Of a DNA stretch of 64,000 nt, positions 49,286 to 58,814 are shown piece after piece. The stretch is from assembly GCA_019973575.1 (NCBI GenBank), contig BPUI01000002.1, forward strand, positions 992,001 through 1,056,000, read 5' to 3'. Made by a program: the position numbers and the translations under genes. The stretch is from Gemmatimonadetes bacterium T265 (GTDB lineage Bacteria > Gemmatimonadota > Gemmatimonadetes > Gemmatimonadales > Gemmatimonadaceae). The notes beneath the pieces are model-generated. The model saw only the letters and a program-made list of their open reading frames with translations. It searched no databases and was not told where the DNA came from. Every line of letters begins with the position of its first letter. The first letter of the stretch is position 1.

Positions 49286-49770
49286 TGAGACACAGGACGC
49301 GTGTGACCGGAGCGCTTGCCGCGGCAGCGCTCGGGACTGCGGCGATCGCCGGGTGCGCGACGCTCGGCCGCCAAGTGTTCAACACCCCGATCGTGTCGTT
49401 CAAGGACGTGCGACTCAACGGCGTCGGACTGCAGGGCGGGAGCGTGGACGTCGTCCTGAACGTGTACAACCCCAACCATTACGGGCTGAGTGCGCAACGC
49501 CTCGACTACCAGGTGCTCGTGGATTCCGTGCCGCTCGGCAACGGGGCGATCACGCGCAGCTTCGGCGTCCGCGGGAGCGACTCGACCGAGGTCAGTCTGC
49601 CCGTGACGTTCAGCTACGCCGGGCTCGGCAGTGCGGGGCGGGCGCTCCTCGCGCGCGGCGTCGTCAACTACCGCGTACTCGGTAACATCACCGTGGGCAC
49701 GCCGCTCGGGAACTTCACGCGCCCGTTCGACCGCACCGCTCAGTTCAACAGTCTTGGCGGCGTTCGTTAG
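49285..49770 (+). CDS. LEA type 2 (WHy-domain) lipoprotein
   Basis: A 161-aa predicted lipoprotein. The signal peptide ends with the lipobox IAGC (Cys at residue 24). The rest is a single LEA14/WHy-like beta-domain (FKDVRLNGVGLQGGSVDVVLNVYNPNHYGL, followed by YQVLVDSVPLGNG and VSLPVTFSY). Proteins of this type are associated with desiccation tolerance or surface adhesion, but no function is proven here. GTG 49285 is the start. Its TAG stop lies in frame with hflX. Confidence 0.88.
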   Translation: MRHRTRVTGALAAAALGTAAIAGCATLGRQVFNTPIVSFKDVRLNGVGLQGGSVDVVLNVYNPNHYGLSAQRLDYQVLVDSVPLGNGAITRSFGVRGSDSTEVSLPVTFSYAGLGSAGRALLARGVVNYRVLGNITVGTPLGNFTRPFDRTAQFNSLGGVR

Positions 49771-49800
49771 TCGCCCGTCCGCCACCGCAGAGGCGTTCCC

Positions 49801-51090
49801 ATCGCACGCGACCTGATCACCCTCGCCCCGCCCGAAGAGCGCGCGCTGCTCGTCGGCGCGCCGCTCAAGCGTTCCCACGACCGACACCAAGTCGAGGAGC
49901 ACCTCGAAGAGCTCGGGCGGCTCGCCGACACGGCCGGCGCGTCGGTCGTCGGCTCGCTTACGCAGCAGCTCGACCGCCCGCACCCGGCCACGTACCTGGG
50001 CTCGGGCAAACTCGACGCGTTGCGCGAGCGCGCGACCGCGCTCGACGCGTCGCTCGTGCTGTTCGACGACGAGCTGTCGCCCGCGCAGGGCAAGAACGTC
50101 GAGCAGGCGATCGGCGTGCGCGTGATGGACCGCGCGGAGCTGATCCTCGACATCTTCGCGACGCGCGCGCGGACCAACGAGGCCAAGCTGCAGGTCGAGC
50201 TCGCGCAGCTCGAATACATGCTGCCGCGCCTCACGCGCATGTGGACGCACCTCGAGCGCACGCAGGGCGGCATCGGCACGCGCGGGCCCGGCGAGACGCA
50301 GCTCGAGACCGACCGCCGGCTCATCGGGCACCGGATCCGCGTGCTCAAGGACCGCCTCGCGGGCGTGCAGCGCTCGCGCGAGGTGCAGCGCGCCGGGCGC
50401 CGCGACGCGTTCCGCGCGGCGCTCGTCGGCTACACGAACGCGGGCAAGTCGTCCATTCTGCGCGGGCTTTCGGGTGCGGACGACGTGTTCGTCGAGGACC
50501 GACTGTTCGCGACGCTCGACCCGCTCACGCGCGAGGTGCGCGTCGGCCCGCAGTCGCGCGTGCTCGTGACCGACACGGTCGGGTTCATCCGCAAGCTCCC
50601 GCACCACCTCGTCGCGTCGTTCCGCGCGACGCTCGAGGAGACGCGCGAGGCCGACCTGCTGCTGCACGTCATCGACGCGAGCCACCCGGGGTGGGAGGAG
50701 CAGCGCGCCGTCGTCGAGGACGTACTCGCCGACATCGGCGCGCGCGACACGCCGGTGCTGTACGTCTTCAACAAGATCGACGCGCTCGAGCCCGACGTCC
50801 TGGCCGCGATGCGCGCGCGCGAGGACGCCGCGGACGTGTGCGCGGTCTACGTGTCGGCGGTCGCGCCTGACGGCCTCGCGCCGCTCGTGCGTGCGCTCGC
50901 GGCCCGCGAGCAGCAGCGGTATCGTGTCGTCGAGCTGACGCTCGACGCGAGCGACGGGCGGGAACTCGCGGCGCTGTACCGCGACGCCGAGGTCCTCGAG
51001 CAACGCGAAGACGACGGCGCCGTCGTCGTCCGCGCGCGCGTCGGCGACCGCGTGTTCGGTCAGCTGCGGGAACGCGGCCTGATACATTAG
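49801..51090 (+). CDS. hflX: GTPase HflX (start codon not ordinary)
   Basis: Ribosome-associated GTPase that splits stalled ribosomes. The 429 aa from 49801 match the usual length. The N-terminal domain (ERALLVGAPLKRSHDRHQVEEHL, HPATYLGSGKLD) and glycine-rich linker (GGIGTRGPGETQLETDRR) precede the G domain with G1 GYTNAGKSS, G3 DTVGFI and G4 NKID. The first ordinary start codon in frame, TTG 50020, lies inside the conserved N-domain and would delete about 73 residues. ATC 49801 has AGAGG 7 bases upstream; CTG 49813 is another option. The frame also continues from the LEA gene's TAG stop. Confidence 0.9.
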   Translation: MARDLITLAPPEERALLVGAPLKRSHDRHQVEEHLEELGRLADTAGASVVGSLTQQLDRPHPATYLGSGKLDALRERATALDASLVLFDDELSPAQGKNVEQAIGVRVMDRAELILDIFATRARTNEAKLQVELAQLEYMLPRLTRMWTHLERTQGGIGTRGPGETQLETDRRLIGHRIRVLKDRLAGVQRSREVQRAGRRDAFRAALVGYTNAGKSSILRGLSGADDVFVEDRLFATLDPLTREVRVGPQSRVLVTDTVGFIRKLPHHLVASFRATLEETREADLLLHVIDASHPGWEEQRAVVEDVLADIGARDTPVLYVFNKIDALEPDVLAAMRAREDAADVCAVYVSAVAPDGLAPLVRALAAREQQRYRVVELTLDASDGRELAALYRDAEVLEQREDDGAVVVRARVGDRVFGQLRERGLIH

Positions 51091-51117
51091 GCCCGCGGCG
51101 CGGCGTACGACGGTTAC

Positions 51118-51141
51118 GCGCCGGGCGGACGAGCCCGGCGC
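51118..51141 (+). terminator. Hairpin terminator after hflX
   Basis: A perfect 9-bp stem (GCGCCGGGC at 51118-51126 with GCCCGGCGC at 51133-51141) and 6-base loop lie 28 bases past the hflX stop, followed by the pyrimidine-rich CTTCCGTTTCC. It separates the hflX operon from the polysaccharide locus. Confidence 0.7.
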
Positions 51142-51264
51142 GCTTCCGTTTCCGCGGTGAACCCTCACATTTGGGGCGGTATTGCGTGGCCGGACGCCCG
51201 GCGCGCCCGCCCACGCCCGTCCACGTGCGTGCCGCGCGGGCGGTGGATCCTCGCGAGGAGTTTA

Positions 51265-53028
51265 GTGACGGTAGGGAGTCAAAGACGCGCGGCCCGCGCG
51301 CGCGGGCCGCGAGCCGGTTCGCGCGCGACGCGGTGCGTGACGGCCGCGGTTGGCACGCTGGCGGCGCTGGCAGGTGGCGCGCCCGTGTCGGTGGCGGCGC
51401 AGACGACGCGGCCGGCCGTGGTCGCCCCGGCCCCCGTGCCGCCGCTCGGTGCGGCCGGGACGACGGGCGTGTCGGGCTCGTCGCCCGCAGCTGCACCGGT
51501 GGTGACCGGCGGCCCCCTGCTCGACGCGCCGGTCAGCCGCACGCAGTACCGCGTCGGCCCCGGCGACATCCTCGACGTTGCACTCCTCGGCGACCTGACG
51601 CGCGTCTCTCCGGTGTCGGTCGCGCCGGAGGGCACGGTCCTCATCCCCGGCGTCGGGCTCGTGCGCGTGCTCGGGCTCAACATCGACGAGGCGGAGCGCC
51701 GCATCCGCGACGCCGTGCTCCGGTATTACCGCAACGTCGACGTGCGCATCTCACTCGCGCAGGTGCGTACGTTCAAGGTCTTCGTCGTCGGCGACGTGGT
51801 GTCGCCCGGCGTCCGCACGGCCACCGCGGCGACGCGGGTGAGCGAGGTCGTTCCGGACGCCCCGCTCACCCCCGACGGCGCGACGCCGAACGCCGCGGCG
51901 GCGGGGGCTGGCCCCACGACGGTGCGGCACCGGAACGTGATCCTCCGGCGCGCGTCGGGCGATACGCTCTCGATCGACCTGCTGCGCTTCCGGCAGACGG
52001 GTGACCTGAGCGCGAATCCCACGCTGCGCGAGGGGGACGCGATCGTCGTCCCGATCGTCGACCAGACGGTGCAGGTGTACGGGCGCGTCGCCTTCCCGGG
52101 CCAGTACGAGTACCGTCGTGGTGAAACGTTGGCCGATCTGCTCTCGATCGCCAACGGTGCAGGCCCGTTCCCCGCCGACGCCGCCGACACGGTCCGCCTG
52201 GCCCGGTTTACCGGACCTGAACAGCGCGAGGTACGCGAGTACTCGCGCGCGCAGGCACGCGGGGCGGAGGGCGCGCAGGTGGTGCTCAGCCCCGCCGACG
52301 CGATCTTCGTCCCGCGGGTCGCGAACTACAAGGTCCAGAAGACGGCCGCGATCGTGGGGCAGGTGCTGCGGCCGGGCACCTACCCGATCCGGCCCGAGAC
52401 GACGACCGTGCGCGAACTCGTCGCACTCGCGGGCGGCTTCACGACCGACGCGTCGCTCGCCGACGCGTCGCTTCGGCGCCTGCCGCCGGCCGCGGAGGTA
52501 CAGGGAGCGCAACGCCTCGCGAGCACGCCGCCAGAGCTGCTGTCGAGCGACGAACGGCGCGTGTTGCAGGCGCGGTCGCAGTCCGATCCGACGCGGGTCG
52601 TCGTGGATTTTCCGGCGCTCTTTAACGGCGGTCGGGACGCGCTCGACCAGACGCTCGAAGCGGGTGACTCGCTCACCGTGCCCGTCCGCCGGAACGGCGT
52701 CTCCGTCCTTGGCGCGGTGCTGAACCCGGGGATCGTCCCGTACGCCCCGGGTCGGAGCGTGGGCCAGTACGTGCAACTCGCCGGGGGGTACGCCCGGCGC
52801 GCCGACCGCGGCGGACAGGCCGTTCTCAAGGCGCGGTTCGGCGGGCGTGGCGATGCGCAGGATCCCCGCGACGTGCGGAGCATCGACGCGGGCGACCAGA
52901 TCGTCGTCCCCTTTCGCGACCGGTCGCGATTCCTGCAGAACCTGCAGACCGTCACGTCGGTGGTCGGCGCGGTGACGGGGACGCTCCTGTCGCTGTACAC
53001 GATCCGCCAACTCGCGCGAGGGCGATGA
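51265..53028 (+). CDS. Polysaccharide export outer-membrane protein (Wza-like, multi-SLBB)
   Basis: Probable outer-membrane channel component for surface polysaccharide. The 587 aa have a signal peptide (hydrophobic run about 28-45, ending near VSVAAQ), the Poly_export domain (YRVGPGDILDVALLGD, GLNIDEAERRIRDAVLRYYRN), then several SLBB-type beta-grasp repeats, recognisable by their G-x-V-x-x-P-G pattern (VFVVGDVVSPGVR, QVYGRVAFPGQYEYRRG, AIVGQVLRPGTYPI, SVLGAVLNPGIVPY). GTG 51265 has GAGGAG 4 bases upstream; GTG 51157 would add 36 residues without a ribosome site. It overlaps the Wzz-like gene by 4 bases. Confidence 0.9.
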   Translation: MTVGSQRRAARARGPRAGSRATRCVTAAVGTLAALAGGAPVSVAAQTTRPAVVAPAPVPPLGAAGTTGVSGSSPAAAPVVTGGPLLDAPVSRTQYRVGPGDILDVALLGDLTRVSPVSVAPEGTVLIPGVGLVRVLGLNIDEAERRIRDAVLRYYRNVDVRISLAQVRTFKVFVVGDVVSPGVRTATAATRVSEVVPDAPLTPDGATPNAAAAGAGPTTVRHRNVILRRASGDTLSIDLLRFRQTGDLSANPTLREGDAIVVPIVDQTVQVYGRVAFPGQYEYRRGETLADLLSIANGAGPFPADAADTVRLARFTGPEQREVREYSRAQARGAEGAQVVLSPADAIFVPRVANYKVQKTAAIVGQVLRPGTYPIRPETTTVRELVALAGGFTTDASLADASLRRLPPAAEVQGAQRLASTPPELLSSDERRVLQARSQSDPTRVVVDFPALFNGGRDALDQTLEAGDSLTVPVRRNGVSVLGAVLNPGIVPYAPGRSVGQYVQLAGGYARRADRGGQAVLKARFGGRGDAQDPRDVRSIDAGDQIVVPFRDRSRFLQNLQTVTSVVGAVTGTLLSLYTIRQLARGR

Positions 53029-54266
53029 CCATTCCGATTGCGCGCCCGACCGGCGACGCGCCGGTCGCGGCATCGTACGATCCGCGTGGCGCCGAGCCGC
53101 CGGGCAGCCTCCTTCTGCATGCGGCGGCGACGCTCGCGCGGCGATGGCGGCTCGTCGCAGGCGCCGCGTTCCTGACGATGGTCGTCGGGACGCTCGCCGC
53201 GCTGCTGCTCCCCAAGACATACCTCTCCGGGACACTGCTCGTCCCGTTCGCCGGCTCGGCGTCGCGCAGTTCGATCGCGCTCGGAAACCTGCCGTCCGGC
53301 ATCGCGGGGCTCGTTAGCGGGAGCATCGGCGGCGGGTCGCCGGCCGAGCGGATCCTCGCGCCGGTGCTCGGGTCCGCGACGCTGAACGACACGATCGTGC
53401 ACCGGGTCGCGCGTGGGTCGGACGAGGAACTCATCGTACGCAAGGTGCTCCGCAACGGCGTGCGCGTCGCGCGCAACCCTGACGGCTCGATCCTCGTGCA
53501 GGTCCGCGCCCCCAACCCCGAACTTGCGGCGCGCGTCGCGAACGCGTACCCGGGGGCGGTGAACCACATCCTGATCCAGGTGAGCGCCGAGGGCGCGGTC
53601 GTAAAGCAGGCGTTTCTCCGCAACCAGATCGACTCCGCGGGGGCGCGGCTCTCGGAGTCCGAGCGCAAGCTGATCGACTTCGCCCAGCGGCGCTCGGCGC
53701 CCGCGGCCGAACAGCAGGCGCAGCGGACGATCGACGCCGCGGCGTCGCTGCAGCAGCGCATCTTCGAGCAGGAACTCGCGGTCGCCCAGCTGCGCCGGAC
53801 CTCGACGCCCGACAACCCGGAGTTGCGCGCCGCGGAAGCGCTGCTCGCGTCGGAGCGGGAGCAGCTCCGTCAGCTGACGAGCGGTACGCGTGACCGCTCC
53901 GTCTTCGTGCCGTTCGAGCGCGGGGCGGAACTGCGGGTCGCGTCGACCCGCGTCGAACGCGATTACCAGCAGGACCAACGCGTCTACTCGTCGCTGGTGG
54001 CGGCGCTCACCGACGCGCAGATCGACGCGAACAACTCGCTCCCGGTCCTGAGCGTGCTCGACCCGGCGTACCCGCCCGCCGATCCGACGACGTCCGTACC
54101 GGAAGCCGCGGTGCTGAGCCTGGGCGTCGGGGCGGTGCTCGGCGTCCTGCTGGCGCTCGGCACCGAGTCGCTCGCGCGGACCCGCCGTGACCCGGCGAAC
54201 GCCGCGCACTACGCCGTACTCGACGGGTTGCGTCGCAACGGCCGGCGCCCGGCCGACGCGGGATAA
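53025..54266 (+). CDS. Polysaccharide chain-length/co-polymerase protein (Wzz/GumC-like)
   Basis: Inner-membrane polysaccharide co-polymerase. The 413 aa have an N-terminal helix (about 40-62, LVAGAAFLTMVVGTLAALLLP) with the typical YLSGTLLVPF strand after it, a long periplasmic part with coiled-coil (SESERKLIDFAQRRSAPAAEQQAQR), and a second helix near residues 365-385 preceded by the Pro-rich DPAYPPADPTT motif. No kinase domain is attached, so it is a class 1/2 type. It should act with the export protein upstream. Confidence 0.88.
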   Translation: MTIPIARPTGDAPVAASYDPRGAEPPGSLLLHAAATLARRWRLVAGAAFLTMVVGTLAALLLPKTYLSGTLLVPFAGSASRSSIALGNLPSGIAGLVSGSIGGGSPAERILAPVLGSATLNDTIVHRVARGSDEELIVRKVLRNGVRVARNPDGSILVQVRAPNPELAARVANAYPGAVNHILIQVSAEGAVVKQAFLRNQIDSAGARLSESERKLIDFAQRRSAPAAEQQAQRTIDAAASLQQRIFEQELAVAQLRRTSTPDNPELRAAEALLASEREQLRQLTSGTRDRSVFVPFERGAELRVASTRVERDYQQDQRVYSSLVAALTDAQIDANNSLPVLSVLDPAYPPADPTTSVPEAAVLSLGVGAVLGVLLALGTESLARTRRDPANAAHYAVLDGLRRNGRRPADAG

Positions 54267-54271
54267 CGGGT

Positions 54272-56803
54272 GTGATCAAGCGCATCATCGTCACCCCGAC
54301 GTTCCGGCCGCACTTCCCGTTCAACCGCGAGTTCCTGGGGTCGTTCGCCGAGCACGTCGCGGACGCCGGCGACGTCCCGATCCATTTCGTCAGCACGCGC
54401 GACGAAATCGCGGACTTGCGGGCGCTGCTCGCGGACTTCCCGGCGCTGACGGTGCACGCGCACGCGTTCGAGGACCTGCTCGCCGCCGCCGGCGAGCCCG
54501 CCGCGCCGGACGCGTTGCTGCGCGAACTCGGCAAGTTTGCCTACCAGTCGCTCAAGAAGCTGTACGCGCTCAAGGTGCTCGAGTACGACCAGGCGCTCGT
54601 GCTCGACTCCGAGGCACTGGTGCTCAAGCCGGTGCGCGTCGCCGAGGTGTTCGACGAGTACTTCGCCGACCCGTACATCCTGTGCTCCGACATGCGGCAC
54701 CGCCACACCGAGTGGTTCGGTGGGCTGTCGGACGCGGCCGTCAGGAACGCGGCGCGGCTGCTGCGCGTGCCGTACCCCGGGATGTACTTCATGGAGTACT
54801 ACGGGTGGTTCTACGACCGACGGATCGTGCACGACCTGTTCGCGTCGTTCCCGGAGGGGCTCCTCGCGGCGATCCGCGCACGCCTGCGAGACGACACGCG
54901 GCTGTTCGAGATTCAGCTGTTCTACGGGTTCATCCTGGCGCACCGCGAGCGGTACCCGTACCGGTTCGTCGTCGTGCAGGACCTGCTCCGCGAGTACCTC
55001 GGCGACGCGACGTACGCCGCGTACATGCGGACGTTCGAAGGAAACGGCGAACAGTTCGGTGTGTTCGAGATGGCATCGCGCGCGGCGAGCGAGCGGAACC
55101 TGCCGGGCCTGGTCCGCCTCTTCAACGACCGGCGGTTCCGCTTCTACCGTTTCGAGCTCGTCAACCTCAACGAAGACGTTCAGCGCGAGCTGATCGCGCG
55201 GACGCCGGTCACGTTCCTCGTCTCGTCGGAGGGGTACCGCCGCACGCGCGAGCGCGTCGCCGTCTGCTTGAGCGGGATGCCGCGGAACCCGCGCCAGAAC
55301 CTGCACTTCCTGCGGAGTTTCCTCGACGGGCGCGACGTCGACGTGTTCTACCACATGTGGGAGAGCGCCGACGCGGATTACGTCGCACGCGTGCTCCGTC
55401 CGGCGGCCCACGTCGTCGAGCCGCCGAGCGCCGCGCCGCGGCCGCCGGAGTTCAAACACGCCGAGAAGCTGATTCCGGCCAAGCGGCGCCCCGACGTGAC
55501 GTCGATGTTCTACAGCATGAAGCGCGCGAACGACCTCAAGCGTGCGTACGAGGTCGAGCACGACTTCCGGTACGACATCGTCGTCCGGCTCCGCCTCGAC
55601 TTCTTCACCACCACGCCCCTCGCCGCGGTCGTGGAGCACATCCGCGACCGGCAGGACGGCTGGGACGGCACGCTGTACGTGCCCGACATGGCCCACTCGT
55701 CGGGGATCAACGACCAGCTCGCGCTCGGCTCGTCGGGGGCGATGGACGTTTACTCGACCGTGTTCGACGTGCTGCACGAGTTCGCCGAGACGGAGTACTT
55801 CAACCCGGAGTACCTGGTGCTCCGTCGCGTCCTGAACGCCGGGCTGCGCATCCGCACCTTCCCGTTCGAGTACGTGCTGCTGCGCAACGACCGCGTCGCG
55901 ACGTTCGACCTCGCCGAGCACGTCGCCCGCACGCAGCAGACGTGGTGGTCGGCGCAGCTACCGCCGATCCCGTTAGACCGCCTCAACGAGTACTTCGGGG
56001 CGAAGGCGGAGTCGGTCGTCCGCGTCCAGGCGCTCGACCTCGAGTTCGCGCGGGTGTTTCGTCTCAAGCTCGGGACGCGCGGGTACCTGCGGTACGACGC
56101 CGCCGGGCGCAAGCTCGGCTTCGTCGCCGACGCGGCCGCGGCGGGGCTGTTCTACCTGATCGTCGCGGGCGACGACGACCGGACGGCGATCAACGTGCGG
56201 CCGCGTGAGCTGGTCGTCGGTGCGACGCGCGCGCGGCGGGCGGCCGCGTCGAACTTCTACCCCGACGGGGACGGCGACATCCGCCCGGACGGGCCGGCGG
56301 ACGACGACAGCGCGTTCTTTTTGATCCCGCGCGGCGACGGGTACGTGTTCGAGTGGCGGCCGGGTTTCTGGAAGACGCCCGCCGATCCGCGCGGCGTCGA
56401 GATGCGGAGCGCTGGCGGCGGCCGGCCCGCGCTGACTCGGTTTCCCGCGACGCTGCGGCGGCTCGCGCTGCATCCGTCGCCGCGCGGCGGCCTTATGCTC
56501 GCGCCGCTCACCCCCGAGACCGAGCCGTTCGTCGTCGAGTACGTGCACGACCCGGCGGCCGAGGCGGTCGAGCTCGGGTTAGACCCCAACGCGTCCGACC
56601 GCGTGCGCGTGTTGCACGACCCGCTCCCGCTCCGCCTCTGGTACCTGTCGTACCTCGCCGCGCGGACCGTGCACCAGCGCGGCGCGCGCGCCGCGAAGGG
56701 CCTCGTCAGCAGCTACATCCGGCGCCGCGCGCACCGCGCCGAGCAGACGAACGCGCGCGGGGTGCTGGCGCGGCTCACCCGCGAGCTCGCGAAGCGCGTA
56801 TGA
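54272..56803 (+). CDS. Large multi-domain putative glycosyltransferase
   Basis: An 843-aa protein with at least three parts. Residues about 1-320 look like a glycosyltransferase-A-type domain (IIVTPTFRPHFPFNREFL, LKVLEYDQALVLDSEALVLKP with a D-x-E-like motif). Residues about 325-580 form a second unit starting VAVCLSGMPRNPRQNLHFLRSF with VDVFYHMWE and YDIVVRLRLDFF, similar to uncharacterised domains in capsule loci. The remainder (about 585-800) has beta-rich sequence of unknown type, possibly carbohydrate-binding. No transmembrane helices. I do not recognise the full-length family. Its stop overlaps the next gene. Confidence 0.75.
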   Translation: MIKRIIVTPTFRPHFPFNREFLGSFAEHVADAGDVPIHFVSTRDEIADLRALLADFPALTVHAHAFEDLLAAAGEPAAPDALLRELGKFAYQSLKKLYALKVLEYDQALVLDSEALVLKPVRVAEVFDEYFADPYILCSDMRHRHTEWFGGLSDAAVRNAARLLRVPYPGMYFMEYYGWFYDRRIVHDLFASFPEGLLAAIRARLRDDTRLFEIQLFYGFILAHRERYPYRFVVVQDLLREYLGDATYAAYMRTFEGNGEQFGVFEMASRAASERNLPGLVRLFNDRRFRFYRFELVNLNEDVQRELIARTPVTFLVSSEGYRRTRERVAVCLSGMPRNPRQNLHFLRSFLDGRDVDVFYHMWESADADYVARVLRPAAHVVEPPSAAPRPPEFKHAEKLIPAKRRPDVTSMFYSMKRANDLKRAYEVEHDFRYDIVVRLRLDFFTTTPLAAVVEHIRDRQDGWDGTLYVPDMAHSSGINDQLALGSSGAMDVYSTVFDVLHEFAETEYFNPEYLVLRRVLNAGLRIRTFPFEYVLLRNDRVATFDLAEHVARTQQTWWSAQLPPIPLDRLNEYFGAKAESVVRVQALDLEFARVFRLKLGTRGYLRYDAAGRKLGFVADAAAAGLFYLIVAGDDDRTAINVRPRELVVGATRARRAAASNFYPDGDGDIRPDGPADDDSAFFLIPRGDGYVFEWRPGFWKTPADPRGVEMRSAGGGRPALTRFPATLRRLALHPSPRGGLMLAPLTPETEPFVVEYVHDPAAEAVELGLDPNASDRVRVLHDPLPLRLWYLSYLAARTVHQRGARAAKGLVSSYIRRRAHRAEQTNARGVLARLTRELAKRV

Positions 56804-58434
56804 GCGCGCCGCGACCGGCCGACGCGACGATCGTGCTGTCGAGCGGGCCGCTCACGAGCGCCGAGCTGCCCACGGGGCTCAACCACGCGAGCGGGATGGC
56901 GCCGATCAACGGCAAGCCGGTGATCGGTTGGGTGCTCGACGAGCTGCTGTTCAAGAACGTCCGGCGGGTCACGCTCGTCATGCGGGACCAGAACCTCGCG
57001 CTGCGGCGGTTCGTCGACCGGTTCTACGCCGACCGGATGGAGCTGACGCGCGTCGCGCTGCGCGACGAGGGCACGATCGTGCAGTCGCTCGTCGCCGGGC
57101 TCGAGCGCACGCCGGGCGACGGCGTCGTGCGCGTGCTCCTCGGGGACACGCTCATCCGCGACACATTCGAGGGAGACCGCGACTTCGTCTACCTCGGCGC
57201 GGTCGACGACTCGCGCCGCTGGTGCGTCGCGCGCACCGGGCCGCTCGGCGAAGTCGTCGACCTCGTCGACAAGCAGGAGCTGCAGGACCCGCCGTTCGAG
57301 GTGCTCGCCGGCTACTACCACTTCCGCCACGGCGCGGCGCTCCGCGCGCACGCCGCGGCCGCGCTCGGTGCGGGCGAGCGGGAGCTGAGCGACGTGCTCC
57401 GCCGCTACATGCGCGAGCACCCGCTGCGCGCCGAGCCGGCGCGCGAGTGGTTCGACTTCGGGCACGTCGACAACATCGTGAGCGCGCGCCGGCGGCTGCT
57501 ACAGCCGCGGCACTTCAACGCGCTGACGATCAACCCGGTGTTGAACACGATCACGAAGGTGAGCCAGCACACGGCCAAGCTCGAGCAGGAGCTGGCGTGG
57601 TTCGAGCTGCTGCCGGAGGAGTTGAAGGTGCTGACGCCGCGCCTGATCGTGACGCGCGACGGCGACGGCAACGTCCAGGTCAGCCAGGAGTTCTACGGGT
57701 ACCCGACGCTCGCCGAGCTGTACACGTACGGCGACCTGCCGGTCGACGTGTGGCGGTCGGTGCTCCGGCACGTGCTCCGCATCCACCAGGAGTTCCGGCG
57801 CTATCCCGGGCACCTCGAGCCGCGCCACGTCGCGTCGATGTACGCCGACAAGACGTGGGCGCGGCTCGACGCGTTGCGGGCGCAGGACGAGCGTTGGGCC
57901 GCGCTGCTCGCGCGCGAGACGGTCTCGTTCCAGCGGCGCGAGCTGCGGAACGTGTACGCGCTCGCGGACGCGATCAACGCGCGCGCGGCGGCGCTCGTCG
58001 AGTCCGCGCCGGTCAGCGTCATCCACGGCGACTTCTGCTTTTCGAACATCCTGTTCGATCTGAACAACCAGATCGTCCGGCTGATCGACCCGCGGGGTAG
58101 CTTCGGCGCGCCCGGGATTTACGGCGACGCGCGGTACGACGTCGCGAAGCTGCGTCACAGCGTGAGCGGCCTCTACGACTTCGTGATGGCCGACCTGTTC
58201 GACCTCAGCGTCGACGACGAGGGCTTCCAGGCCGACGTGTACGCCGACAACCGGACCGTCGCGATCGCCCAGGAGTTCGACCGGATGGTCGCCGCGCTCG
58301 GCTACGACGTGAACGAGATCCGGCTCATCGAGGGGCTGCTCTTCGTCTCGATGGTGCCGTACCACCGGGGACACCCGCACCGGCAGCAGATGCTCTACCT
58401 CACGGGGCTGTCGCTCCTCAACGACGTGCTGTGA
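56800..58434 (+). CDS. Nucleotidyltransferase-like / aminoglycoside-phosphotransferase-like fusion
   Basis: A 544-aa two-domain protein. Residues about 1-240 resemble sugar-phosphate nucleotidyltransferases (INGKPVIGWVLDEL, VLLGDTLI) but the usual N-terminal G-x-G-x-R loop is missing, so this half may be diverged or regulatory. The C-terminal half is an APH/choline-kinase-type phosphotransferase with the catalytic loop VIHGDFCFSNILFD and the Asp of LIDPRGSFG. The likely role is phosphorylating and perhaps activating a small sugar or polyol for the polysaccharide. ATG 56800 overlaps the upstream gene; the HAD gene follows with the same overlap. Confidence 0.8.
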   Translation: MSAPRPADATIVLSSGPLTSAELPTGLNHASGMAPINGKPVIGWVLDELLFKNVRRVTLVMRDQNLALRRFVDRFYADRMELTRVALRDEGTIVQSLVAGLERTPGDGVVRVLLGDTLIRDTFEGDRDFVYLGAVDDSRRWCVARTGPLGEVVDLVDKQELQDPPFEVLAGYYHFRHGAALRAHAAAALGAGERELSDVLRRYMREHPLRAEPAREWFDFGHVDNIVSARRRLLQPRHFNALTINPVLNTITKVSQHTAKLEQELAWFELLPEELKVLTPRLIVTRDGDGNVQVSQEFYGYPTLAELYTYGDLPVDVWRSVLRHVLRIHQEFRRYPGHLEPRHVASMYADKTWARLDALRAQDERWAALLARETVSFQRRELRNVYALADAINARAAALVESAPVSVIHGDFCFSNILFDLNNQIVRLIDPRGSFGAPGIYGDARYDVAKLRHSVSGLYDFVMADLFDLSVDDEGFQADVYADNRTVAIAQEFDRMVAALGYDVNEIRLIEGLLFVSMVPYHRGHPHRQQMLYLTGLSLLNDVL

Positions 58435-58814
58435 CGATGGCCGACACGCCGCTCCGCATCGCCGTCGACCTCGACGGCACGATCTGCGCGCTCCGGCGCC
58501 CGGGCGAGTCGTACGCCGACGTCGCGCCGATGCCCGGGGCCGCGGACCGCCTGCGCGAGCTGCGCGCAGCGGGGCATTACGTCATCATCATCACCGCGCG
58601 CAACATGGCGACGTGCGAGGGCAACCTCGGCCGGGTGATGAAGAACGTCGGCCGCCTCACGCTCGAGTGGCTCGACCGGCACGGGATCGAGTACGACGAG
58701 ATCTACTTCGGGAAGGCGAACGCGCACGTCTACATCGACGACCGCGCGCACCGCTTCTCGTCGTGGGACGCGGTCACGCCCGAGATGTTAGGCCGCGAGG
58801 CGCGCGCGCGGTGA
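58431..58814 (+). CDS. HAD-family phosphatase (capsule-locus type)
   Basis: A 127-aa HAD hydrolase with motif I VDLDGTIC, motif II-like IIITARNM and the motif III/IV segment YFGKANAHVYIDDRAHRF, so the catalytic Asp pair and Lys are present. No cap domain, pointing to a small phosphosugar or protein-like substrate. It is sandwiched between two nucleotidyltransferase genes by 4-base overlaps on both sides and probably works in the same pathway. It does not resemble GmhB. ATG 58437 is an alternative start. Confidence 0.85.
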   Translation: MTMADTPLRIAVDLDGTICALRRPGESYADVAPMPGAADRLRELRAAGHYVIIITARNMATCEGNLGRVMKNVGRLTLEWLDRHGIEYDEIYFGKANAHVYIDDRAHRFSSWDAVTPEMLGREARAR

